Shown piece after piece: positions 12,368 through 23,263 of a DNA stretch of 64,000 nucleotides; position 1 is the first letter of the stretch; each line of letters starts with the position of its first letter. The DNA is taken from NCBI RefSeq assembly GCF_014805625.2, contig NW_023998416.1, positions 11,374,976-11,438,975 on the forward strand, given 5' to 3'. The stretch is from Glossina fuscipes (taxonomy: Eukaryota; Arthropoda; Insecta; Diptera; Glossinidae). Under the pieces are notes generated by a model that saw only the letters and a list, made by a program, of their open reading frames with translations, was not told the DNA's origin and searched no databases. The translations under genes were made by a program, and so were the position numbers.

Positions 12368-15300
12368 AGGACAACAACAAACTCCTTTTCTTTTTTTTTT
12401 TTTTAAAGGAATTTTAGGGAATTGAATATATAAAAGAAGAAAAAAAGTAAACACAGAGACCACCTATGCTCTACAAATTTATATACAACTATATATATCA
12501 ATTAGTTTTGCGTCTAGTCAGCGTAAGCCTCATTCTTAGATGAATTGTAACCATAGAGTATATTATTTATAAAGCACTCATATCGTAGCGTTATTGATAG
12601 TTTGCAGGTTTTAAGGTAATTTTTTAAGAAAATTGTATTCGTTGGAAAATAATTTCTATTAAATCCGTTTGCGGGAGAGAACGACGAAGTGAACGGCATT
12701 GAAAAATGTTTCTTTACAAAATATTTTACTGAAAAGTGAAAGCCGGGTTAATAATACGGTTGATTGCAGAAAAGTAGTCAGTAACTTTATTTAATATCAA
12801 GATAAGAAATTTCAAAAATTTATTTATTTTTTTAAATTTATGGAAACACGCTCAACTTGTATTTATCAATTAAATAGATTCGTATAGTATAAGCATATCT
12901 TGTACTTCGCTGTAGAGCATAATAATTGTTACGAGAAAAAAAATGAAGGAACTGCAAGTTCATGCAAGCTATTCACCAAAAAAGGCGAGTGACTATCTAT
13001 ATATGGAAAAGTTTGTGCGTGCAATTTGAGCCAAAATGTCTTCGATTTTTCGGAGACTGTCACAAAAGATGTTAAGCATCCATATGCTGCGTTAATTAAT
13101 AGTGTAAAAATTTTATTGAAAAAGAAGAAAATTTACAAACAAAATTTAAATGAAAATTTTTGCAACTTTTTTGTACATTTACTGTAACCGTCCATCACAT
13201 ATAAAACTTTTAATAGAAAACTAAAAACAAAAGCATTCCTTCTAGATGAATGAAAAAACCGCACAAATGAAAAAAAAAAAATTTTTACTCGTCTCAGCGA
13301 GAAAATTGAAAATAACCGCTGCCATAGAAAAAAGGTTTCTTATTGCCATTAAGCTGATCATCATCATCAGCTGGATCATCAGCTTTCGTTTTGCACTTTT
13401 TTCAAACAATATTTGAATAATAATTCAGTTCGATATCGGCGAGCGCTTTGCTTCCACTAAGCAAGTGAATCTGTAATGGGAACTTGATCTGTGTCAATCA
13501 GCCGCGCTCAGCGTTACCTTGATACCGTTTTGACGATTTCAATAATAGGAAAAAGAAAGACTAGATTATCCCAAGCTTTCCAGGCGTACTCGATTTGTTT
13601 TGAAGATGGCATCTTAATCATAAATTGGTTCAGTGTACTCGCTATTGTCAGAACTATTTTCAAACTTGGCTCTTGTAACAAGTAGATCAAGTTATAGCTT
13701 TCTGTTTTACATTCTGCCGAAAAGAGGTGGACATAGAGACAGACACTTCAAAACATTAAAAACAAAATCACAAAATTCTATATCCTTTGGCTTCGATGGT
13801 GGATAGTAAGATTATTTTCAATCTAAATAACTAAACGTTTCTATGTGTTTCACTTTCCTAATCCTTTCGATCTAAATGTTAACCGTTTAAAATAAAATTA
13901 CAAAATATATTATCATCTTTTTAAATCACTTACGTTCTTCAACCTCAGCAAAGACGGTTCGAATTTTACATATGAAATTCAAAAACTGAAAAACAAAAGA
14001 AGAAAAAATGTTTTTGTAAAAAAATGGACAAAAAAATTAAAGAAAATGAATACAAAATATAAAGAACTGTGATATAAAAGTTTTAATGTGTAAACTTAAA
14101 TATTAAATACAAAAAAAAAGCAAAAAACAAAAAAAAAAAAAGAAAAATTATTAAAAAAAATGTAAATAAAAACTAACTCGATGAAAAAAAAAAAGTTAAT
14201 TTCAAAAGAATCAACTTTAACTCGACTAATTTCCATAGAAAATGTATATAAAAATTGTAATAATTGTTTAGCTATAATTGTTATTAATTTTTATTTTGTT
14301 TATTTTTTTTTTTTTTGTTTTATATATTTTTTATTTCTTCATTTTGAGAAAAAAATATATTAAAACTCACGACTGGATTAAACATTTAAGTATTTGACGA
14401 AACCAAACAAGAAAAAAAAAAAAATATTTAAATTTGTTTAAATCCAAAAATCTAATCTTCAGTCAACTCTGAAGCACATCAAATGTAAATGTTTGAATAT
14501 CAAGTTCAGAATACTACGAACTTGATTAAAAATATATTCATACGACTGAAGATTAAAAATATATCATCTAACGAGATACAAGTGGAAATGCAAAATTTTT
14601 CACATTAAATTCACGGAAAAAATCGGTAGCTTAATTTTCTAAATAAGAATTGAAATGGAAAACGTTTTTAAAGTCTGCCCGATTTGCCTGTGAACACACA
14701 ATTTAATTGGGCAAAGTTTCAAAGCATTTACTTATATTAAAATTACTAATAAATTTAAAATTAATTAATTTAAATTTGTTTTTTTCATAAAATATTAAAT
14801 TTTAGTGTAAATTTTCTGTATATGTTTCCACTGTATTATCCTTATGCAAGGACTTTAATTTCTATTAAGTAAAATTTCTAAAAGAAATTTTATTTTAATA
14901 AATATAAAATAAAAAATGAAAAAACACTGCTCGTTTTACTTGCTTGAGAGTATTTAAGATTCGTTAAATCGGAGCTATATAATATATACATATGTATACA
15001 CACATATATGTATATACATATACATGTAGAGTAATCCTTACCAGAAAGCCCGATTTTCGTAAATGAGACGATGGAAAAGGCCTTTTAATCTCATTTGATA
15101 GTGTGGGCGTGGCTGAGAATGGCTTGACAGTAATTTTGCTATTCCATGTGCGTTATTAGAGAAAATTATAATTCAGAATTCATTCAAAAGATCTGCCGCG
15201 AAATGATAAGCATAGCAATTAATCCATGTCTCTACATGCCTGCATATCAGTGAAATGTTCAAAGCCATTAAAGTCGTATCGGAAATTTACATTTTAGCCA

Positions 15301-15570
15301 AAATTCGCAAATCAAGTTCGTTCGGCTCACAGTAATTAAAATTTTCAAATGATACATGGACACGAAATTTTCTCACAAACATTAAAAGAAAAAAAAAATG
15401 TACGGAAATTTGTTGTATAAAGCTTTTGTGTATAAAACTTCTACATATTCGCGAATTCGTTTGCATCATTTTTGGTACGAGGGGGATCTACCCATTTTAT
15501 CATAATGTTTGCAATACCCCACAGTACAAAGTACATATATATATTCTAGATCTATCTAAAATTCTGACTC
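12368..15570. other. Intergenic, no gene recognised
   Basis: Very AT-rich spacer with many poly(A) and poly(T) tracts (dense at 13960-14420) and a palindromic ATATAC/GTATAT region at about 14980-15025. I see no coding motif on either strand. Confidence 0.6.
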
Positions 15571-15964
15571 GATTGCATCCTGTTGGTCCGTCTGCGTGGG
15601 TGTTTGCATGGTTTGTGGTGCTGTCACTCTCTTGGTCGTAAAAATGAGGACAAGATCAATTTCATATTTGATGGAAATATTGGAAATGCAAGCAAGCAAG
15701 TTAGTATTGAAAGTGTGCCAAATGGACACACGCCCGAAACAATGCATCGAATGAATGCAACTCCGTTTCTCTAAGCACAAATTTGTGGGTTTTAGCTCAT
15801 TACGCACCATTTTTAAAAGATAGGATAATGAAATTTTCCATTTTCACTTTGAAGAAATCTCGACTGTATGAGTGCAAAATTGAAAAAAAATCGGCCCTTC
15901 CAATACCAAGTTATAAGCGATTAAATTTTCTTAATTTTTCAACTTTTATAGGCTTAATACTTAT

Positions 15965-16167
15965 TAATCAGAATGCCTGTATGCCTAAGTGACCGAGTTG
16001 GCAAGAGTCCCGACTAGCAACCCAATGGCCGTGGGTTCAAATCTCAAGTGCGGTAGAGTTTATAATAAAGCCGAAAGCCTTAGACGCTAGTGCTTTAAGA
16101 CTTTAGTCTTAGAATTTATTCTCTGGCTAAATTTACAATAATAATAATAGTAACAATAATCAGAATG
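15965..16167 (+). mobile_element. tRNA-derived SINE, copy 1, with 11-bp target-site duplication
   Basis: The body (15976-16156) has a Pol III A-box-like GACCGAGTTGG (from 15991) and a near-consensus B box GGTTCAAATCT (16034-16044). A tRNA-unrelated part follows, containing the hairpin AAGACTTTAGTCTT (about 16096-16109) and an AATAATAAT tail. The direct repeat TAATCAGAATG flanks it exactly at 15965-15975 and 16157-16167, the signature of LINE-mediated retroposition. The paralogous element copy at about 17417 lacks the insertion and serves as an empty site. The A box looks like a Ser/Leu-type tRNA head, but the parent tRNA cannot be fixed by eye. Confidence 0.85.
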
Positions 16168-16258
16168 TGTAAAATTATTGCGTATACTCGTTAACTCTAA
16201 AGTGAATATGATAGATGCTGCGCCATGATGGATGAGCTTTTTCTTAACGCTATATCAT

Positions 16259-16502
16259 CGATATAGGTAACAAAGAAAATAACATGGAGAGTAGCAACGG
16301 GTCAGCTACGTGTGCTAATTCCAAATTATATACCGCGGACCTCACGAGGTATTGGATCAATTTTTTTGTTATAGTACGGCCGATATAGGTATAAAACTAA
16401 AGGAACTTCGAGAATAGAATGCAATCAGCTAAGTGTGTTAATTCTAAATTAATTAAGATGGACGTCCCGACGTGGTGAATTAATTTTTCTTAACAATATA
16501 TT
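16259..16502. repeat. 122-bp tandem repeat, two diverged units
   Basis: Units 16259-16380 and 16381-16502 both start CGATATAGGTA and carry matching blocks (GTCAGCTACGTGTGCTAATT versus ATCAGCTAAGTGTGTTAATT). A further related unit lies at about 17471-17580 in the second copy of the host element. Confidence 0.75.
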
Positions 16503-16567
16503 ATAGTTATATAAAAGATAAATATTATCGCATTCACTTTTTGAACACTAAATATTTTCATGGTGAT

Positions 16568-16690
16568 GGGTAAATGACAGCCGAATTGAATTTTCTAACT
16601 AAGATTTAAGGCTTAAAGCGTTAGCTTCTAAGGCCTTCGGCTTTTTGAAAAACTCTACCACACTTTAAATGAGTAATGGTTTACATCTGT
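16568..16690 (-). mobile_element. tRNA-derived SINE, copy 3 (inverted, degraded head)
   Basis: Read on the - strand, this carries the body of the same SINE: GTGGTAGAGTTTTTCAA, then AAAGCCGAAGGCCTTAGAAGC, the GCTTTAAG block and a decayed form of the hairpin segment. The tRNA-like head with its B box is decayed. It lies about 0.4 kb downstream of copy 1 in the opposite orientation. Confidence 0.65.
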
Positions 16691-17069
16691 TTAAGAAAAC
16701 AGTAACTAAACATTCCTTTTTGATGACATTACGTACATATCAAACTCAATATTCGCTTGAAGAGTAATAGAGAGATAATTTCTCTCGTTGGTAGTTTTCT
16801 TATTGTAAAGCGAGTCGTAAGAAACTACTAGATGCCCGAATGAATTGGTTAAGTAATGAAAACTACTCTCGATAATTGAAAAATAAATATATATATATAT
16901 ACATATACATATAGCATCCGAGTACTATCATTATTGTACCCACTACTGTAAGATGGACATATACTCGTTTTGTTAAACTTGATAATATGAGTAACACCCA
17001 AAAGGAAGCTTCGGAGACCCTAAGAATTATAAAAATTCTTGATCTGCGTGAAAATCTAAGCCATAATTC

Positions 17070-17635
17070 AGCCATGTCTGTCCGTCTCGTTGGTGTTTGT
17101 TGTTAGCACTCTCTTGGTCGCAAAAATCACTTGAAATTTGTTAGAAACATTGGAAGTTTTTGTACGCAGGGATGTATTGAAAAAAGAAGGTGGCAATGGA
17201 GCATAAAGTGAACGCAACTTCACTTTTTTTAAAAACAATTTTTTTGAGTTTTTACTGCTTACTTAGAAATTATAAAAGTTAAAAGGCTGAAAGTTCCCGC
17301 ACTTACTTTGCGAAGCACTCCACTCTCCACGTGGAAAATTGCCCACACAAAGTTACAAGCGATTAAAATTTATTTTTTCCCCTGTTTTGAAGTGTTATGC
17401 TTATTTGTCATACCGCAAACAAGTCAGAATCTTTGGAATTATTTTTTTTACATATATTATCTGCCCAAAAGTGGGTTAATTCTATAATGAATACGGCAGA
17501 CACCGCGATTATTTTTCTCTTGCTAATACCAGCGATATGAATATCAAATAAATAAAAGAACTTGAAGAGTAAAATGCGAAAAGCATAGTGGTGGGTATGC
17601 GAGATTCGGCCTCCGCCGAATATAACTTTCTAAAT
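17070..17635 (+). mobile_element. Non-autonomous repeat, copy 2, ending in a hairpin (Helitron/DINE-like)
   Basis: This is the second copy of the element at 15571-16520, uninterrupted by a SINE. It starts with CTGTCCGTCT and CACTCTCTTGGTCGCAAAAA, carries TTACAAGCGATTAAA and CAAGTCAGAAT, and includes one tandem-type unit (about 17471-17580). It ends with a 7-bp-stem hairpin, ATTCGGC-CTCC-GCCGAAT (17604-17621), followed 8 bases later by CTAA (17630-17633). A hairpin shortly before a CTRR terminus is the 3' signature of Helitrons. The match is suggestive rather than conclusive because the 5' end and insertion site are undefined. Confidence 0.55.
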
Positions 17636-17639
17636 TGTT

Positions 17640-19657
17640 TTTTTTTTTTCTTTTACTTTTTTAACTTAAGAAATAGTGAAAATTAAAATTAACTAATGTG
17701 ACGCATCTGAAAATCCTACAAAGACGCCGAAAGTACCCAAAACTTTATAGCAAATGTGGTAAATCATTCTCGAAGAAAGCATATTGATACTAAGCATGAT
17801 TTCTTATGGGAAAGCTTGGGGGAAGGGAACATTATTCCTAACCCAAGACATAGCAGCAAATGTTTCAACGAAAAATCTTGCTGTTGGAAAATATTCAAAA
17901 TCTATTAAATGAAACAAAGTGTAAATTATAAAATAATGCTGGACAATACGAAATAAATACATTTTCTCTCAAAGAGTTCGTCGCATTCGATGTACATAAA
18001 ATACTTTTTAGTCGTCAAAAAAATCCCCACCTACACCAACTAAAATTTCTTTGAAATGATTTGACCTCTGAATTGCTCTTTCTGTTTTGTTTTGTTTTTT
18101 TTTTTTTTGTACTTCTTTTAATGTTGAAGCCAACACTTAACCGTTACAAGAGGGACGCAATACTATCATGGATAGTCGCAGGCATTTCACGCAATTAATT
18201 TTTAATACGTCATTAAGTTGTGTGGTAAACAAAAAAAAAAAAAAACAAAAAAAAAACAAGAATATTTAAATTTATATATAAGTTTTATTTCACAAATATA
18301 AACTTATGATTGCTTTATTTCAATTGTATTCAACACACTTGCATACATACTTACATAAATAGCCAGCATTACAAAAATATTTTTGCATACATTATCGTCG
18401 TTTTATTTGTTTAGCACAAAAGCACGTACGCACGCCTCTGCTCATATCTAATATTTATGTAGGTGCGTAAAAAACCAAACGGCAACATGCAAAAGCATAA
18501 ACTGTAACCTGTAATGGCAATCCAATCATAACCCAAAATGTATAGTAAAATGAATGGATCCACAATGTTTTCAACCGTTTTACACTCGCTTTAAAGTCTG
18601 CATAAATTGCAATTACGCTGAGCTGCGCGCTATTGCTCTTTCGCCCACATCTCGTACAATTCATTGTTTTATTAACACATTTCTGTAGGCTAATTGTCTG
18701 CGAGTCGTCTGAACGTACACCATTGTCCTATCCTTAAACATTAATTCACATAAAATGTGTATTAAGCACGTTCTCTATACGAAACTATTGAACTCTTATA
18801 TAAAACGCTTATACTCTATAGGTGAGGATAGGTGAGGATTTAAGAAGCATTCAATTATTGTCAAGGGGTCCTGAACAGTAGTTACGTATGGATTTACTAT
18901 CAGTTGAATTATAGAAAATATTTGTGGAAAAGTGAATTTTTCAAAACTCTCTCTCTCTCTTCGGCAAAAGACTGAAATAATAAGAACAGAACAGAACCTT
19001 CAATTAAACTTTAGCGCGGTTTAGTAACTCCAATACATTCCAGTAAGTTGTTTTTTATTTTTTTTTTCAGTATCACCTTCGATTTTTTTTAGTTTTTTCA
19101 GGATCACCTCCCGGTTTTTTTTTTAGGAACAACACATGGGTACTTATATCGCAGGAGTATTACAAGAAATCCTAAAAAAGTAATTAATAATCCTTCCGGC
19201 AAGAGAAGCAGCATTGATAGTAAAGCAAAATCGAAAAAGTAGACAATACGTATAGATGTTATTAATAAAATTATTTGAATAAAAAGGAAATATATTTAAA
19301 TTGTAAATGAATCGATCGCATATTAAAAATAAATATAAAGAGAGTTTGTAGTGGACTCACCGACATAAAGATTTAAACTCTGAAATGTTTATTTTTCATT
19401 GTCTATCAATTATAAAAAAATTTTTTATCTCTTATTACTTAAACAATTATTATTATTTTTAAATTACCCAAATTAATAGATTTAGATAGGTATTTGCGTA
19501 TTAAAAAAATTATAATTAAAAGCTTTTATTCAAATTCGGGATTTGCAATCGAGAGAGCAATTTCGTCTATATAATGTTTAATAGATACAAAAGTTATTGA
19601 TAGAAGTGTACAACCACATATCGTCAAATTACATATATAGTTTTAAAGAATAACTTT
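17640..19657. other. Intergenic, no gene recognised
   Basis: AT-rich spacer with homopolymer runs (about 18230-18262) and a short CT run (about 18949-18960). No coding signal was seen. Confidence 0.6.
19525..19530 (-). promoter_or_regulatory. Candidate poly(A) signal of the phospholipase gene
   Basis: AATAAA on the - strand, 128 bases after the stop codon of the LCAT-like gene. It is the closest consensus hexamer downstream of that stop. Confidence 0.4.
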
Positions 19658-21767
19658 TTATATTTGCAATATTCTTGTAATATAATCTAAAACTTTTTTA
19701 TTCTTTAGTATACCCATGTGATTGACTCCCGAAAACACTACATTGGTAATGTTGGCTGCTTGATATCCCGACCAGTATTTGCAGGCACGTAAAGAGCGGC
19801 GATTAACTGTCCCATCTCCAAGCCCCATTACCAACGTTGGGGTCTCATCTGTAATATCATCTTTCTCATAAACCAATCTATAAATTAAACAATAATCAAT
19901 AATTAAATTAATTGCGTATTCAATATGCTTTACTGTTCCACAGTTGGTACGCGATCACCATATAAGCAGTGCAATTCAACGTCGGGCGGGTTAAAGTTTA
20001 ATACATAGCGCATAGTATTTTTACGCATTTCCCAGCCATTACGAAAGCCTAAATCATTAAAGAATTGCTCCAATTGCCCCATTGTGTAGCTACGTTTAGG
20101 GGTCTTTACAAGCACTTCATCACCACCCCAGAAAAGCGGTGAAGGTAGTAACCAAGCAGTTGAAGGATTTGATATTTGTTCTTCTTTCAATATTTTACCA
20201 CTCAACAAAAACGAATCCAAATCATCGCCCATGGCATAAACTTTTAACGCTTTAATACTGCCAGCCCATGCACCAGCTAAGCTTATTACACGAGCGATAT
20301 ATTTCGCTTTCCACTCTGAAGTTTGCTGCTGCAAAAACACCAAAATCATCGGGCTACCCATGCTATGAGCAATGAACGTAATCGGAATTTGATTGTTGGC
20401 CTCATAAGTAGCTTCTACCAATTCTTTTAAGTCTATAAAATATTGCCGATTCTCGTCTAAACAAATAGAAGCACTTTTCAAAGTCAAATTGTCATTAGAT
20501 AACCATTGATAATACTTACTAGGAGCTTTACGGAAATCGTAGGGTGCGCCGTGTATATTTTTTTTGCTATCATAACCTCTGCTAATTAATAAATTTCCAA
20601 TATCTATGAAATATGCACCATTCATATTATGTGAGGGGTCAATCCAGTGAACTACTTCTGGGTCACCCCAGCCAGGTACGCGAGTCTCGACGCCAGGAGT
20701 ATTATGTGTTGTTTTAGTTACGTTATCATAATAAAGTTTAAAATTATCCACCCAACAATTGACAACAAGAGGTACTATTTGTTCAAGGTTAAGCCACAAA
20801 TTAAACCAATCCGCATCTTTAGAACAATAGACAGAAGGTGTGCTTGTTTTATGCAATTTGGCATCTATTTGATTTCCACCGTAACCGGGTACTAATAATG
20901 AAAAAATAATAATTTAACATTAATTATATTTATTGTACACCGATACCGTTACTCTCAAAACAAAAATAGAAAAAAATTACAACTTTGGACGACCAATAAA
21001 ACTAAAAAAAACAAAGATTTGTATTCAAACGATGCAAGGTTTGATCTATAAATTGTATTAATGCTTAGTAAGTTCAGTGCGCCCACTAAAGTTGAGGTAA
21101 AATGAGCGAATAAACCCTAGAACGAAAGCGGCAAAATTATTAAACAACGATCGGTATCTCTTAGAAAAAGAAGGCATAACATTTGATCACAGATTTCTGA
21201 CCATTACCGAAAAAGTTTTGCATCGCGCTAATTTGATATGGTGCTACTTGTACTTGAGCAACTTTCCATTCGTGTTTTCTTCAAATGCCAATTATTCTTT
21301 AATAATTATTATTATTCTTTAATTTGTTCTTGACAATTCAACAAAAATTGAGTGGCTTTAGAGAAAGGTTTTACCAAAGGTCGCTTACGATTGCAGCCGC
21401 TTTGTTCAGATAATAAGACTACAAGGAGAAGAAAGACGCAAATTGAGAAAAGATTTGCCAATTCCTCTAAAGGGCTTAGCAACTGAGATAAATTTCTTTT
21501 ATCATTTGCGTTGTTAGTTGGTATAACGTATTACAAGTTTCACTTCGTCTTGTGCGATAAAGTTGTTTACAATTTTGAACAGCGTTTACGACACGTTTTC
21601 AGCCAAGTTTTTAACTTACCGAATATAACAGGAGACAAAGGTTTTGTGTTTACGTTTTCGATGCTTTTATATTCGTATATTGACTTCTTTTGACTGAAAG
21701 GCCAATAGGCTTGAATTTGCTGAAAGCCGCATAATAATATTGAAAGCAACACAACAAAATAACGCAT
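19658..21767 (-). CDS. Lysosomal phospholipase A / LCAT-family acyltransferase (PLA2G15-like)
   Basis: Three exons on the - strand: 21767-21620, 20891-19934 and 19877-19658, joined in phases 1 and 2, give 441 residues. The N-terminus is a hydrophobic signal peptide (about residues 1-20, ending QIQA). The LCAT-fold opening PVIFVPGYGGNQ (about 46-57) follows, then a conserved Trp/Cys region (WFNLWLNLEQ). The catalytic triad is clear: Ser226 in AHSMG, Asp390 in GDGTVN and His422 in NHMG. Length and colinearity fit animal PLA2G15, which has phospholipase A1/A2 and transacylase activity on lysosomal glycerophospholipids and uses the same triad. Predicted location is the lysosome lumen or secreted. 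It is divergently arranged with the DDX11 gene across about 1.5 kb. LCAT itself is less likely, because flies carry the PLA2G15-type branch (established knowledge). All motifs are intact. Confidence 0.94.
20892..21619 (-). other. Intron 1 of phospholipase gene (728 bp)
   Basis: On the - strand it has a GTAAGT donor (from 21619) and a TTAG acceptor (ending 20892). No repeat or gene was recognised inside. Confidence 0.85.
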
Positions 21768-23263
21768 TTTACTCTCTAATGATATCTTTCAGTTTCTTTT
21801 TTTTTACTTTGGCATTCGTTTTTGGATAATTGTTTAACGTTAATCGTTCTTGGGATATTTTGTTTTAAATAGACAAACGATAGGGTTGTCAAATTTTAAA
21901 GTTATGGCTTTTCACGGTCGACTAGGGCAGGGAAAAAAGTGTAACAGCGCACGTGAGAGTAACAGGTAAGATCGAAAAACGTTTGGGAAATGGAATGAAA
22001 CAACAGGGTAACACATGCTTATGCTTGCAGAGGGGAATAAGGCATAAAAAATTTAACTTTCGCTTTCATCTTGAGCTGTTTGGCAAAGTTAGCTACGTGA
22101 CTGCCCTCCTGTTACTTACTGACTCACAGAAGAAGAAAAAAAAGGAAAACTTTTTAACAATTTAATTTTTCAATATTTACTTTTAAAATCGCCTGACACA
22201 TTTATTATTTATAATCAACAATCGCTTAATACAATATCTACAGTAATGTGTATAAAGTAAACTAATTCTGAAAAACAAATGCATTTTTTCAAAAAAATTT
22301 ACCCGTGCGTGTGGGCGCAATAAGCGATATTTATTACTTCGGCTTATTAGCTGGTTAGGTGTTTGCCATCTTCAAACACTTATTGTTTAATGAAAGAATG
22401 ATAGCGATCGAGGTTAATTCTTTTGACCACTACTCTGTACTTCATAATGGTTGAGGCTGCTCGTACTGACGACGGTTTCGACCATCTTCGTAACGTACTG
22501 ATCACCCTCTCATCTATTACTTTATTAACCGAGTTAAATATGTAAAGAGCATAAACCAAGCAGCTGTTCACGCAGCCTCTATCCAAATAAGCCGGGTAAT
22601 CACCTATCTCAAAGTTAGTTTATGTTTTCGTTTTCCGACTCGTTTGTGATCGCATAAGATAACTATCTGTCTTTTGTGGTCAGGTAGACACAACAGCTGT
22701 TAAGTAGATTCTCTCATCGTTATCAAATTATGTGAAAGCAAAAGAGCTCACGCTTGCCATTAGCATTGCTTGTTCTGAGTTAGTGTTGATTGTTTTGACT
22801 TGCACTTATAAGAGAAAACAACTGTAAATTGCAAACAAAAGAAATTGCAAACAAAATTGTTTACTTGCAAACACCTAATCCAAAACAATGAATTGAAAGA
22901 AAAAATAATTAACATTGATAGCCAGAATTAAATGTAAATATATATAATATATTTTTCTCTTTTTTCTGCTTTTTCATTTGCATATGAATGACGAAATGAA
23001 ATTGACGTGAAAGGCTTAACGCGACCGAAACCAAAACGTTTATCAATTATCGACTTGGTCGCGAACAAAAGTTAACCTTCACATACGTAATTACCCACAA
23101 GATAATGATAATGTCTTTAACCAAAGAATTGAATTGAATTTGTTTACATAGGGTGTTTCATAACAGTTTTTGCAAAATGCAAGCAGAAACAGAGACAAGT
23201 AACTAGGCGCCAAAACACTATAATATGTATTAATTAATTGAAAATAATTGGAAAACAAAATTT
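21768..23263. other. Divergent intergenic region between phospholipase and DDX11 genes
   Basis: About 1.5 kb that must hold the promoters and 5' UTRs of two divergently transcribed genes. A short - strand frame around 22380-22586 has no recognisable motif. No clear TATA box or known operator can be assigned by eye. Confidence 0.6.

Larger units (their letters stand above)
15571..16520 (+). mobile_element. Non-autonomous repeat with 122-bp tandem units, copy 1 (Helitron/DINE-like, interrupted by a SINE)
   Basis: This aligns in the same orientation with 17070-17635. Shared landmarks, in order, are a GTCCGTCT-containing start, a block CACTCTCTTGGTCG, a block AGTTAYAAGCGATTAAA, then GTCAGAAT/ATCAGAATG. 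A tandem array follows: CGATATAGGTA recurs at 16259 and 16381 (period 122 bp), with partial flanking units. A SINE interrupts it at 15976-16156. No transposase or Rep/helicase coding is visible, so it is non-autonomous. Conserved flanks plus a central tandem array resemble DINE-1/INE-1 Helitron derivatives of flies; that class assignment is an inference. Confidence 0.6.

Noticed and set aside
15987..16050. Possible functional tRNA gene (A and B boxes)
   Set aside because: The acceptor and anticodon stems do not pair as a tRNA, the segment continues into a shared SINE body, and target duplications flank it.
22380..22586. 68-codon - strand frame between the phospholipase and DDX11, considered as a transposase remnant
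   Set aside because: No DDE/HTH residues can be recognised and no terminal repeats flank it.
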